A DNA stretch of 64,000 nucleotides from Vesta saturnalis (GCA_036346205.1 JARFJB010001278.1:2517501-2581500), one strand, 5' to 3'; numbered from the stretch's first letter, positions 50,445 through 62,735 are shown. The notes: generated from the sequence alone by a model not told the origin. Numbers and translations: made by a program.

Positions 50445-53040
50445 ACTTTAAAGCCGTTGCCAGATGCCAGATGGTCGAACCGAATTGATTATATAATATC
50501 TTTAAGGTATCAACTAGGCGAAACATACGATACTTGTTTTGAATCTATTTCTGGGCAAAATTTTGATAATGCTTTAAAAAATGTTATGGCACTTGCTAAA
50601 AAGTTAAAAAAATCGTTATTTGTTTTATGGTTTAATATATTAAGCAAAGTTAATACAGAGTCCAAAATTTTACAAACTCAAATTTTAGTATTGTGCAAGC
50701 GTGCGCTGGTTTAAGTAATTTATTTGATTTTTAAAAAACTGTCGTTCAGATAACAGTTTTAATGAATGAATAATTAGAAGAAGCTCGGAAAATCGCGATT
50801 TTATTACATATCGATCCAAATTTAAAGATGAAGGTGTTTAAAGACCTCGAAAAGCTACAAAACAATTTAGTTTTTAATTTGATGGATATGTATTACTACA
50901 ATATCTTGTAACGATAGATTCGAACTGTTATCTGTCCATGCAGCAATTTTCAAATTTGTATGAAATATTTCGGAATTTAACAATCACTCTTAATCGGAAT
51001 AGCTAGAGTTTGGTACAAAACTTGAGGGTATATTAAGTGATAAAGATCGAAATGAATTTGACATAAATGGTATATAACTTGTAAAGAACCAGCATCCTTT
51101 ACGTATGCTTTTAAAATAAATTATTTGCGGACCATCCTATATCTAAAATTTCAAAAGTTTACGCGATATTGCACAACAAATAATTTATTAATCACCGCTG
51201 ACGTGTATTTCTAAAAACCAGTAAGTTTTGCACGTCAGAACGATCTCAACCAATCAACATCCCCGCACGGTAGCCGCGAAGCCGCCCACAGATGCATCTT
51301 TATAAACCCGCGACGCGCGTGAATGATAGATCGATAAATCGATGAATCGAAGTAGATTCAAGTCAAGCCGATATCCAGCAGCCGCCTCACTGTTTGCTTC
51401 GTGTAAGCACCGACCTGTCAATCGCCGCCGAAGAGTCCATCGCGATCGTGTGATAACGAGCACCATCTCGCACCGGGCAACTAAAGTTTAATCCTGTACT
51501 GCCATTGATAGACACGTAAGTTGTAAAGTTATAAAATCTAACAATTTACAATCAAACACTACAGAACATAAATAACGCCGGGCTGAGTCTCCAGGAGTTA
51601 TAACCTTACACTAACGCCAAGAGTGCCACGCAGGGTAGATCCCGACGTCACTCGCAAACACACCGTACACTAACACCCAGAGTGCCACGCAGGGGTAACC
51701 CCACGTCACTCGCAAACACTTGAAGGTGAAGGTTTGTTACAGGGCTGTAAAGACCTACGACCTTTCTCTAGTCTATTCGGTTAAGACAGGCCATAGCCTA
51801 CGTCTTCTGAGTATTACTGAGACCCCGCTCGAAACAAATACATACAATACATACAGACAAACACAATAACCATACACGGTGTCTTTAATCGCAGGAGAGT
51901 ATACACGAAACCTGTTGCATAAATTGGTATTCAGAATAAACTAGCGCGAAACACCTAGTGTAAAAGCATTTGTACATAAGTTAGGAAAATCTGTCGTAAA
52001 ACATTAGATAATACGTAAATTATCCCATGTTTAACTAATATAACTACGACCTGGTGTATATTACGAGTTACCTTAGTAAGTTCATTTAGTATAGCATTTT
52101 AATATCCAGTATTTCGTTCTACTAATAAATTGTATATAATTAGACTTAGTATAGAAGTCCGTAATTAATCCAGTTAGATAAATAAATAACAAAATGAAAC
52201 CGGTTATAATTAAATAAAGACAGTCCAGAGATCTTGCATTTGCATACGCGGATCTCGCGCGTGTATTACTTCCTGGGAGCGCGACGTACCAGCTTCAACG
52301 CTCCAGAGTTACTGAAGAATAAATAATCATGCCAACTGTATTAAAGCAATCGTACCAGCTTCAGTAAATACAGGACCGTAATATAAATATTACATCTTAA
52401 GTAAGGAGTAAGTTAAGATAATCCATATATTTATATTTCCAGAAACGATTACGTACCTGAAAGCAACCCCAGGAGAGCGAGTAAGGAGCCGGAAAGAATA
52501 AATACATTTGTTAATTAATTATTTATTTATTGTAAAATTAGTTAATATACGTTTTAAAACGCTTTAAGATATTTATTTAAGGTGACAGTGTCAGCTCACT
52601 AGTTAATACGAACCACACCCCATTTATAATAAATTATAAACACGATTGAGCAAAGCCGAGGCAAAATAAAACCGCGTTGGGTTACCAAACCAGAAGGGCA
52701 TATTACAATTGCATAACGTAAAACTTGTATGTAAAAACACAGTTTACAAACTTATGCAAGAATTGCAGTTTTGCAGAATTTTGAGAAAAGTCACTTATTC
52801 GTCGATTATTACTCTAAATTACATTCTAACCAATAATTTTACATTGTTCTTACCCAAACATTTTTGTGGCATTACGAATTTTGTAACAATGCCAGTTTAC
52901 AGCCACAGCGGAAAGATCGTTAAAAATCATTAAAACTATTTACGTTCTACTATGGTACAAGGACGATTGGAACATCTTGCCATCAGTTCAATCAGTCTAC
53001 TTTAAAAACAAAGCACTTAAAGTCCAGTTCTGTTAAAATA
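50445..53040 (+). pseudogene. hAT transposase C-terminal part, copy A (interrupted)
   Basis: The frame from 50448 reads LKPLPDARWSNRIDYIISLR and YQLGETYDTCF, matching the LKPLSDTRWESR block of ZMYM-like hAT proteins. After degraded sequence to about 51100 and an interruption, the hAT dimerisation block resumes at about 52785 (VTYSSIITLNYIL, CGITNFVTMPVYSHSG), with a frameshift in the usual PVSTA-AERS motif. Sequence similarity to copy B ends at about 53120. Confidence 0.75.
51190..52700. other. GC/CpG-rich insertion, LTR- or promoter-like
   Basis: This block is absent from copy B of the duplicated hAT segment, so it is either an insertion in A or a deletion in B. It is conspicuously CpG-rich at 51230-51480 and has a TATA-type motif (CTTTATAAACCCGCGACG, about 51298). 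A 59-bp tandem repeat follows at 51608-51719 (GAGTGCCACGCAGGG and ACGTCACTCGCAAACAC in both units), and CAGCTTCA phrases recur near 52290 and 52360. No gag or pol was seen. A solo LTR or non-autonomous LTR element is my best guess. Confidence 0.4.
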
Positions 53041-53120
53041 TGTTCAATGTTCCAATCACTTTGTTTAAAATTTTTTCGTTTATGAACAAAATTTTAAAAT
53101 TTAAAATTACTGTATAATGT

Positions 53121-53640
53121 TAATTTTCAAAACAACAAAACAAGAAATCGGTAAATTGTAAATTTGTCCTAATAAAAATTTAAACATAAAAGATTACCGT
53201 ACTTTTTAAGTTAAATAATTAGCTTTATTTCGGTGCTTTCAGTTAAATACGTGTTAATACATGTTAAATGATAACTTCTAGAGCAATCAAATAAGGGTAA
53301 GCGTTGAATAGTTTTATACCCAGCGCTTTGAATACTAATAATAAACAAAGATAATGATAATGTAACCAGTAAAAGGCTCTTTAGTTGGAATAGGCGCGAA
53401 ATAACATAATAACATGTGGTCGCTAATAAACATCAAGTCCAGTTAAGGAGCGCGGAACCAGAAATCGCTTATAGAGCAGTATGGTTGAAGCGCGTGATGT
53501 GATTGAAGGGTAATTAAGAGAAAAATAAAAAATAATGTACATGTACATGTACATTTCGAGATTCATACAGTAAGTATACGATCTATTATTTATATCTATA
53601 TATTATGTCGTGACAGTAAACAAATAACTGTCCGGTAGTA
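53121..53640. other. Unassigned sequence between hAT copy A and the LINE
   Basis: AT-rich, with a short (ATGTAC)n at 53535-53554. No gene was seen. Confidence 0.4.
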
Positions 53641-55791
53641 GGACGATACCGTTAGTAGGGAATGCTACATCGTCCGGGGCACGATTTGGCCAGTAACCGG
53701 TCTGCTCGCTATGGTATTACTCAAGAAAACAATACAATTGCCTCGGATCGACCTGGCTACAAGGGACGGTCAAGGTCGAAACAGACAGGCCCCGTTGCTG
53801 ACGGACTGTGAAGGAATGAATGGCGAGTCGGTACATGGAATGTTAGAGGTATGCATGGTAAAGAATTTGAAATTGCAAATGCAATGTACGAAAGACACCT
53901 TGATATTCTGTGTGTATCGGAGACAAAGGCAAAGGAAAGGATGCTGTGGAGATGGAGGATGGCAGCCTGGTACTATGGTCAGGAGTTGAGACGGAAGTGC
54001 ATGGCGCAAAGGAGTTGGGATGATCATAAGTGAAAGAGCGAAAAGATGTGTTAAACAGTACGAATTGGTATCTCCCGGGCAATATGGGTTAGAATGAAAG
54101 TGGAGTTTCGAAGAATTTCTTATTGTGTACTATGCACCGGTGAATGGAGAAAGAGACCAGGAGCGTGAGAACTTCTGGAATGAAGTAGAGAACGTGTTGA
54201 ACGTATGTAAGCCAAACGAAAGAGTGATTATAGTGGGGATATGAACGGATGGGTGGGTGTAGAGAGAACATAGTGAACGCGTTCTAGGAAAGTTCGGAGA
54301 CCAAAGAGTCAATGAGAACGGTGAACACCTGCTGAACATCTGTGTGGAGAGAAGCCTGTTTGTATCCAATACGTGGTTTAAACATAAAATGTGCATATGT
54401 ATAAATGGCAAGAGGTGAATCTAGAAATATGATAGACTTGATACAGTATGATGAACGGCTTAGAAACCTGGTGAAAGACACAGAAGTAATGCCAGGATCG
54501 GACTGTGAATCGGACCACTTTTGGGTTGAATCGAGAGTAATTTTAGGGCAAAAGTGGGTCTGGATAAGAAAAGAAAACGTAGTGCGAACGTCCAGAATTA
54601 GGGTAGACAAACTAGTGGATAATCGTGCGAGGATGTGGTGAGTAAAGAGTTGAATGTGAATGAACAAATAAAAGACACTGACGTTGAAAGTGCAAGGATA
54701 AGCTTGAAAAACTGTGTCGTCAATTGTGCCTTGCGGATATGTGGAAGACCGACTGCAGGTAGACAAAAAAAATGTACTTGGTGGAATGAGTCGGTAAAAA
54801 AGGCAGTATATAAGAAAAAGATGCGTACATGGCAATGATTGCTGCAAAAATGAGACTGAGAAGAAGCGATTGTATGAGGTGTACAGATTAAGAAACAAAG
54901 AAGCGAAGGAGGCAGTGAGAATAAGTAAAGAGGAAGTGATGGCTGTGGAAGGAGAGAAAATGCAGAATGATTTTGAGGAAACAAAAACTCTTCTGGAAAT
55001 GGGTCAAAAATACAAAACGTGGCCCAAAACAGAACGCTGCAGGAGTGATGAATGATAGAAACGAAATACTATGGGACGATTGTGAAGTGAGGAAATGCTG
55101 GCTAGAATATTTCGGAAAGCTGTACAGTAGTGAGGAAAGTAAGACTGAAGGGTTAAATAAGGAGAATATAGAAGAAATGATGAATGAAACTGAGAAGGAT
55201 ATTGGAATAAATGAGGTAGAAAACGGTAGGAAGGTTGAAAAAGGCAAGGAGCAGGCGTAGATGAAATCACTGGTGAAATGCTCAAGTATGGTGGTGCAAA
55301 GCTTATACGAAGATTGTGTGAATTATTCAATGTATGCCTTATGCGCGATCATTGTACCATTGTAAGGGAACAAGAGTGATTGTAAGAACTACAGAGGAAT
55401 AAGCTTGCTCAGCGTGCCTGGTAAAGTATTTGGAAGAATACTGATTGATAGAGTACGAGAAACTACACAAACTAAGATGTGGGATGTGCAAGGTGGCTTC
55501 ATGCCAGGGAGAGGATGTGTCGATCAGATGGTTGCTCTCCAGCAGGTGATCGAAAAGTGTTTAAAGGTAAAAAGGAAGTTGTACTGTGCGTTTGTAGATC
55601 TGGAGAAAGCATATGACAGAGTGAATAGGGAGAAGCTGTGGGAAATATTAAATGAATATGGCGTAAATAAAGGTCTAATAAATGGAATAAGGGCAGTATA
55701 CAACGGTAGTCGGGCATGTGTTAGGGTGAGAGGAGGGAGTGAATACTTTAATATTGAGCGGGGACAAGGCTGTGTGATGTCACCGTGGTAA
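53641..55791 (+). pseudogene. Non-LTR retrotransposon (RTE/CFDP2-like type), 3' truncated
   Basis: Endonuclease start near 53825: TWNVRG-like sequence split by a frameshift, then GKEFEIANAMYERHLDILCV, SETKAKE. The distal endonuclease reads SDCESDHFWV at about 54495. The RT region (from 55378) reads NYRGISLLSVPGKVFGRILI, QGGFMPGRGCVDQM, CAFVDLEKAYDRVN and RGQGCVMSPW. The sequence stops there, before the catalytic YxDD, at the junction with hAT copy B. Several frameshifts are present. This endonuclease type is often annotated as craniofacial development protein 2-like in insects. The exact clade is uncertain. Confidence 0.78.
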
Positions 55792-57603
55792 AATTAAAAA
55801 GCACATGCAACCATTATTTAAAGCAAAAGTAAAATTTATTCTCGTTAAAATAAAATTCATGCAAAATACAATTCAAACGCTTAAAACCCAAGCCACCATA
55901 TTAATCAAATTGTGTATGAGTAGCATGTAGAAATCTGTAAACGGTATCTGTAGAATTAATTTTAAGGAGCAGTGTTGCTGATTAGAAAATTTTATCAGTA
56001 TTTTCATTGAGGACTCGCAAGTTGTACATAATTGATTGTAATCTAAAATAAAATAGGTAGGCGAGATCTGTAGACACCATATGTTGTTATTTAGTGTCGA
56101 TAATTAATATTATTTTTCTTTGTAAATATTTATATGTTAGTAGGTTTTGATTCGATTTGGGAAAAGTTTCCAAATCTAGCTATTTGCTTTTGGTAATTCA
56201 AATTGGTGGAAAAGGAAGTAGCAACCACAAATAAATAATTGTTGTATATTTAAAAATAAAATTTGTTATTTTGAGTTTGTTAAATCTTTGTTTAATTATT
56301 TGAATAATACGAGTGAGATCAATTGCCAAGATAGTAAAGGTAAGGATAAGACATTGAGGGAGACTGAACAGCTTCAGCACTTTCTGGCTCAAGTGCACGC
56401 GAATTAATAGTGAGTCAGTGGCGCCCAGAATTATTACCATCTTACGAATTATTTTCGAAAAGAACCGCACGGCCTCACTGGCTACAAATTGAAAGCATAG
56501 CGGCAAACTTTTATCGCACCTCTGACAGGTCTGTCTGAACTTTGGGCTTCTGGAAATCAGAACAGATAATTGGTAACTGCCCCTAAATATTATAAATAGG
56601 TGTAATAAAATTTTACTTTAAAGCCGTTGCCAGATGCCAGATGGTCGAACCGAATTGATTGTATAACATCTTTATGGTATCAACTAGGCACATTTCGAAA
56701 TGTCTTCTGCGCAAAATTTTGATAATGCTTTAAAAAATGTAGTTGGCGCTTGCTAAAAGTTACAAAATTTGAATTTGTATGCATGATGATTTTATGGTTT
56801 AATATACTAAACAAAGTTAATATAGTGTCCAAAATTTTACAAACTCAAAATTTTAGTATTGTGCAAGCGTGTGCTGATTTAAGTAATTTATTTGATTTTT
56901 AAAAACTGTCGTTCAGATAACAGTTTTAAGGTTCTAAACGCTAGGAAAGTCGCGATTATGTTAGATATCGATCCAAACTTAAAGATGAAGGTATTTTAAG
57001 ACCTCGTAAAGTTACAAAACAATCTATTACTACAATATCTTGTAATGATAGATTCGAACTGTTATCTGTCCATGCAGCAATTTTCAAATTTGTATGGAAT
57101 ATTTCGGAATTTAACAATCACTCTTAATCGAAACAGCTAGAGTTTTGTACAAAACTTGAGGGTATGTTAAGTGATAAAAGAAAAGTCACTTATTCGCCAA
57201 TTACTACCCTAAATTACATTCTAATCAATAATTTTACATTGTTCTTACCTAAACATTTTTGTGGCATTACGAATTTTATAACAATGCCAGTTTCCACAGC
57301 CACAGCGGAAAGATCGTTAAAAATCATTAAAAACTATTTACGTTCTACTATGGTACAAGCACGATTGGAAAATCTAGCCATCATTTCAATCGAGTCTACT
57401 TTAAAAAACAAAGCGCTTAAAGTTCAGTCCTGTTAAAATATGTTCAATGTTCCAATAATTTTGTTTAAAATTTTTACGTTTATGAATAAAATTTTTTAAA
57501 TTTAAAATTACTGTATAATGTTATTTTAAAAATAATTCTACTATTTTATAACAAGGTTTTTTGTCTTTGCACGACGGCACTCGACAAAGTTGGCCCACCA
57601 CTA
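55792..57603 (+). repeat. Partial duplication of 49612-53120 (hAT copy B)
   Basis: 55793-57178 parallels 49612-51050, and 57179-57530 parallels 52784-53120. The 1.7 kb in between is missing. The identity is obvious by eye, with scattered substitutions and small indels. The segment continues to the hAT 3' terminus at 57603. Confidence 0.88.
56610..57436 (+). pseudogene. hAT transposase C-terminal part, copy B
   Basis: It begins with the same LKPLPDARWSNR block (56616 on), now frame-broken, and ends with the hAT dimerisation domain at 57164-57436: TYSPITTLNYILINNF, CGITNFITMPVSTATAERSL, IKNYLRSTMVQARLENLAII. Unlike copy A, the diagnostic PVSTATAERSL motif is intact. A stop follows at 57434. 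Confidence 0.85.
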
Positions 57604-57611
57604 AACCTACT

Positions 57612-60305
57612 CGACTCCATCTTGATTACTAAAAGAGAAGACAAGTTACAAAGAATACAGCGATAGACTAGTACTTATAAATAAAAACGTTGATTGTTGA
57701 ACACAAAGGCTTAGTGGGGCCTTACCTGTTAAAAATCACGAATAGGTTGTCCTCATCTTTTGATAATACGCATAAAAATGCCTGCATAGTGATCGATGGA
57801 GATTTCAATCTCATTCTTTGATTTATGAAAAATACGTGTTCTACAGACCTTTGAACATGTAAGGTTTTTTAAGCTCTGCACAGCTGAAAATTTCGGACCT
57901 GCTCTTACTGATGAGCAACATAATCTCAATACTTGAACAAACTAAACTTGTTGAAAACGTCTCTAGTTCCACATATATTTGCATATGCGTTGTATTCTTC
58001 ACATCGCTGTTGACGTAGCACATCTTTACTAATCAAATAACTACTAATCCTCTGAAACTAGGGTAAAAACCAGTGTTGTAACTTATGTGGTTTATTGTTG
58101 AAAGATTATTGAGTGCATTGCCTTAGAAATAATTAAAATTACACGATTACTCTTTATGCACCTTTGTTACAATTTTATTCTCAAATTCGCAAATTGATAG
58201 GTTTCTGAACTGATCGAAACTTGTGATTAGTGTAATTACGAACCAATTTTGGATAGGAATGTATAAATTAAGGTTTATGTAGAGATACAAATTTATTTGC
58301 CCACATTACATTACAGTTATCTTAATTGATAATGACTCTTTATTGAAATTAAAAGTAGGTAAAAATTTCTAAAATTCAGGAATGAATTATGCATAATTGA
58401 TAATTAATTACCAAGTACGTTAGTGAAATATTTGTTAATTGATGTTTACCATTATAAATAAATCATCGGCTGTAACTAATTAGGTTGATAATTGCACCTA
58501 TGTTGGTATTTATACAAAACGTAAAAACGTAAAACATTATTTATCGCGTGCTACTGCAGCAGTTCATCTAGCTATTACCTTACAAAGTTGTTTTTAACTA
58601 GCACCGCACTTACGTATATCTCATAACCAAGAAAAAGCAAATTAATTTTTGTCTAGAAATAGTATACCAGCAAATAACAATATCTTTAATAATGATTATC
58701 GTAGACCTTGAATTGAAAAATAATATCAATTTCAAAACATGAACAATAGATTGCTATGTTTTTGTAGAAAAAAATACAATAATTTTAAACTTATACAGTA
58801 GAAACCGTAAAATCAACTAAATTCGTGCAAAGTAATGAAGTGGAACAACAGATAGGTAACATTATAAAACCAGGACTCACAATCGATTTCAGTGTAAAAC
58901 GTGGTCTATTAAAAAAAGGTAATTCTGTGGTAAAGCTTCAATTTCACTGAATAAAGTATAACAAAAATTCATTTTGATCCGTTTAATCAACTTATCCATT
59001 CTCTCATTGACCGCATTATATGTTCATACACAGTATTATAATTTACAAAAATTACAATTACAGCGTATATAATTCTATATAATTAAGAATGTTCCATTAT
59101 TATCACCCATGATCATCATAGTTATACGGATATTACACAAAAACAATTATTAGCAGTAGTAAATAATCTTTATTATTATTAATGAGTGTGCTTTTGTAAA
59201 CGGTATTAAAAATACAACCTTTATTAACCGATACCAGCTTAATTAAATTGCTTATATCTAATTATTCGTTATAAGGGATTTGAAAGCCGCAAGGTTAATC
59301 TCGTATGGAATTTATTAGTTTAGAATGTGGTAACCGTATTAGAATTATGAAATACAATTGTAAACCATAAGAATTAAAAACTTTAGGTAAATACAAATTA
59401 CCTTGAAAAGCCTATCACCGCAAAAAACTTAGATAACCATTCATCACAATTTATGTGAGTTTATAAACACTACTCAAAATTTTAATTATTATGACAGTGA
59501 ATAATCGACTTAAGGTCGGTATTGGTTTTGCCAAACTTAAGTTCTAATAGAGTATCACTTTCTAATTTTTACAAAATCAATGTCAAAAATTTAAGTATTT
59601 AATTAAAGACAATTTTGTTGTTACTGATTAAATTATACAAATCATAACGTCGGAATTTCATCATTCCTGCAGGTCACGAGTCATAGAACATTCTATTTTA
59701 TAAGATTAATTAGTCACTGAAAAACAGTTAATTAAACATTTTTTGACGTGTACCTAATTCAACAGTTACAAGTTTAAACGAAACAATAGCTATAAATCCT
59801 TGATATTAAGTTTACTGCTGAAAAACTTGATTTCCATTTTTATCTGTTCCTTGCAACGGTAGCTAATTGTACATAATTATAATATAAAGTATCTTTAAAA
59901 AAATAGATCAATTTGCTTACCTATTATTAGATAAATATTTATGTAAGCTTAGAAAACATATTGAAAGTTGTTTGCTATTACATTAACAAAAATAAATTGT
60001 AAATGCAAGTAAGTGCAATTCATAGCTAAAAGTGACGTAATGTGCAAAAAATTCATAAAGGAAAGTGACCATTTATTAACGTTACGCTGTTTTTGTATAA
60101 ATTTTTGTTTGAAAGTATAATGAACTGCAATAATTTATTCACTCCCATAAAAATTAATCAAATTAGTTTAAAATCAAACAGAAAGCTTGCAGACATTTTT
60201 TGTGATTAAATGTTACATGAGCTGAATGGAAATTAAAACAGATAATGGATGTCTTTAGTTCGGTGGACGTTAAATCGCATAGAGTTAAATCATAATAATA
60301 ATAAT
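57612..60305. other. No gene recognised
   Basis: Strongly AT-rich intergenic DNA without long frames. Nothing structured was seen apart from short A/T runs. Confidence 0.5.
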
Positions 60306-60545
60306 TAAAATCCTTGGCTTTCTTGGATTTTTAATGGTGTATTTCTGTGTTTACGTTTTACGAAAATCTATACGCTTCGATAATACCTACAGTATCGTCC
60401 TCAATAGTTGTAATATCTTTAAGAATTATTTAAGATGTTACCACTACTGAGGATGATAACTGTAAGTGTTATCGAAACGTATACATTTGTGTAAACCATA
60501 AATAGAATAATACACCATTAAAAACCCAAAAAAATAAGTATTTTA
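60306..60545. mobile_element. Compact foldback element, copy 3
   Basis: Inverted arms at about 60311-60418 and 60434-60541 meet over a loop of about 15 bp. They share TTTTTAATGGTGTAT, CTTCGATAATACCTACAGTA/TCGTCCTCA and the reverse-complement forms with copy 1 at 3305-3912. It is the same family, but its long spacer is absent. Confidence 0.8.
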
Positions 60546-61015
60546 ATTGTGTGTTATAATGGTGAAAGTTTACATTTTAATAATAAATTAATAATACTAT
60601 ATTCCATCAGAGACCACAAAAGTGACATAGATCAAGTCAGTACTATTAAATGTGAGTCATTAAGGGTTTCTTGGACACAAAAACAAGACAAAATTAGAAG
60701 CTTGCGCAATAAAACACAAATTGAGTAAATATCATTGAATACAAACAAAGCTATATCTAATTATTATAATTTAGAGTTTACATCACTTCTACATACATAA
60801 AGATAAAATTTACATCTACTGAGGCTTGTATGTCGATAGCTCAGTTGATTAGAGCGGTACTCTAGCAAAGTACATGCCATAGGTTCAAATCTTACTTGAG
60901 GTAAACTTTTTATTTATGTATTTAATAAAATTAATAATAATTTTTAAAACTATATCTAGTTTAAGGGAATGGCTGGATCACATGAAAATGTAAACTTTCA
61001 CGATTATCACACCTA
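60546..61015. repeat. Outer inverted repeat around a tRNA-like sequence
   Basis: GGTGAAAGTTTACATTTT (about 60560-60579) recurs inverted as AAAATGTAAACTTTCACG (about 60984-61002), with further pairing outward (GTGTGTTATAAT and ATTATCACACC). The 400 bp enclosed contain the tRNA-like gene at 60830-60903. Confidence 0.7.
60830..60903 (+). tRNA. tRNA-Ala(AGC)-like sequence, probable pseudogene or SINE head
   Basis: A cloverleaf can be drawn: T8-A9, a D stem GCTC/GAGC, an anticodon stem GTACT/AGTAC (perfect) with loop CTAGCAA (anticodon AGC), a five-base variable region, and a T loop TTCAAAT. A-box-like TAGCTCAGTTGATTAG and B-box-like GGTTCAAATC are present. Defects are an acceptor stem with a G-G mismatch at 3-70 (tRNA-Ala needs G-U there), wobble pairs, a 49-65 mismatch, and A instead of G19. 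A decayed tRNA or tRNA-derived SINE is more likely than a working gene. Confidence 0.65.
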
Positions 61016-62350
61016 ATTAAGTATTTATCTTTTGATATTTCATAAATATGTTTTTAATTAAATTACCATTTACTGACGACGATAAATGTAATTGTTAACG
61101 AAACATAAATTTATACAAATACAAATAAAGAAAATACACGATTTAATTACTCGAAAGTTAAATATTTAATAATGATTGGATAATTAATTGACGTGTATTA
61201 CATACTAAACAACAATTATTTTAGTCTGTTAAAATCTTATCTACTATGGATATTGCTGTGAGCCGATTTTTTTATTTTTTTAAAGTAAAGCATTGTTTTA
61301 AGTTTTTTGGTAACTTGTTAAACACTGTAACACCTGAGGATGAAGGAGCCCTTTCAGTACTAATTAATTTATTTAACAAATTACGATAATGTGTTGACAG
61401 TCGAAATTTTTTTGATAGATGTGTTTGTCACAATAAACGTAAGTTAAGGTTTCTAATAAAATGTACAATTTAGCTAAAGGTAGAATGTCATATTTGATGA
61501 AATATGGTTTATACGATTCATTACTTGACCTGTACTTTTGAGCTAAAAATACTTCGCGCGCTGGCGTATGAAATATTCCTGTGAACTTCTCCATAATAAA
61601 ATGAAATTATAAACTATAGTATTTTAAATATATAAAAATAACTTACAGGGTATAGACGGACATATATGGGACATCTGCCCCCGCGACGTTTTTCATTGAG
61701 ACTTGGGGGATCGTTTTGGTACCAAATAAAAATAATTCAGTCAACTTTTCTGCAGTTTCTGAATTTTTCAAAAAAATCTCTTTTTTCAATTTTTTTTTAT
61801 AGTAAAATTGAAAATTAGTGAATAATGATTTTTTTCCTAATTCTTACGAGTAAAAGGCATGAAAAATTATTTTTTTTATGATTCCCAGATGGCAGTCGAT
61901 TTTTAGCGAAAGAAATAAAATTTAAATCTTTTTCTAACGCCTTCTTGAAAAGTGTCACTCTCAAAATTTTATCAGAAAATGTCAGTAGTAAGAAGGACAC
62001 CTTGGCGCCATTTTATTTTTGTGACGCCATAGGCCACGACCACTTTCACCCGCCCATTTCCCACCCCTTTTTTACGGCTTCTTTTCGGGGGCCATTTTCA
62101 ACCCCTTGATGAAATTTTCACCCCTAATTATAACCGTTTTGGCTGTATTAAGAGCCATTTTGGCAGTTCAGCTCCTGGAAGGTACGCAAATGCGTGCGCA
62201 TACAGTGTTTTGATTGGTGGTCCTAAGGACAGACCACGCCCCTCTGGTTTCTGACTAGTTCTTAATTCCCACCCAGCCTCTGAGCTCTGATTGGAGGCCT
62301 AAAGCCCTGCATTATGATTGGTTACAGCGAGAGATGCGAAATTTTCTAAT
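61016..62350. other. No gene recognised; part is GC-richer with CCAAT-type motifs
   Basis: 61016-61140 holds a further remnant resembling the foldback arm (GACGACGATAAATGTAATTG). 61650-62340 is pyrimidine-rich, and ATTGG (inverted CCAAT) occurs at about 62213, 62289 and 62327, ahead of the tandem repeat. No coding frame was seen. Confidence 0.45.
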
Positions 62351-62354
62351 ATGG

Positions 62355-62640
62355 GGCTCTAGAGCAAACTTGTAAGGCAGCTATAAGAACTTGTGTTAGG
62401 GTCTGCGCTTGTTGTCGAAGCTTCTAGCTGGAAATAGTATTCTAATAAGGGAGTCCTAATGCAAACTTGTAAAACAGGTATAAGAACTTCTGTTAGGGTC
62501 TGCACCCTCTTGTCGTGGCCCCCTTGGCTTGAAATAGTATTGTGATAAGGATCTAATGCTATCTCATAAAACCGGTATATTAACTTGCTTTAGGTCTAAT
62601 TGTCGTGGATTTGTGCGAAATTGTTTAATTTGTGGCGCAT
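62355..62640. repeat. 97-bp tandem repeat, about three copies
   Basis: The phrase GCAAACTTGTAA starts at 62364 and 62461, with a diverged version at 62558. Each unit then has GGTATAAGAACTT (or a variant), GTTAGGGTCTGC and GAAATAGTATTNTNATAAGG. The TATAAG motif in each unit is promoter-like, but this is only suggestive. Confidence 0.82.
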
Positions 62641-62702
62641 CTAGCCGTGAATGCAATGATATTGTAATAAAGGCGGTTTCTATAATAGAAGGTAATCGTG
62701 CA

Positions 62703-62703
62703 C

Positions 62704-62735
<32 letters not shown>

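Larger units (their letters stand above)
43259..57611 (+). mobile_element. hAT (ZMYM-like) transposon swollen by nested insertions
   Basis: The octamer AACCTACT occurs at 43259-43266, directly before a hAT-like terminus (CAGGCCCGCGCCGTCC), and again at 57604-57611, directly after a terminus whose reverse complement begins TAGTGGTGGGCC. An 8-bp target duplication is the hAT hallmark. Between them, pieces of a single hAT transposase occur in order at 44020-45066, 48040-48390, 50445-51100 and 52710-53040, with a second C-terminal copy at 56610-57436. The gaps hold a long-TIR mariner-type element, unassigned DNA, an LTR-like island and a LINE. The 5' terminus also contains a perfect small hairpin (CTCGTGCA, T, TGCACGAG). 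Confidence 0.72.

Noticed and set aside
53770..55330. Minus-strand Ser/Pro/Phe-rich frames opposite the LINE
   Set aside because: Antisense shadows of the LINE coding strand, with no coherent domain.
60830..60903. Functional tRNA-Ala gene
   Set aside because: Acceptor-stem mismatch at the identity pair and D-loop change. It is better read as a pseudogene or SINE head.
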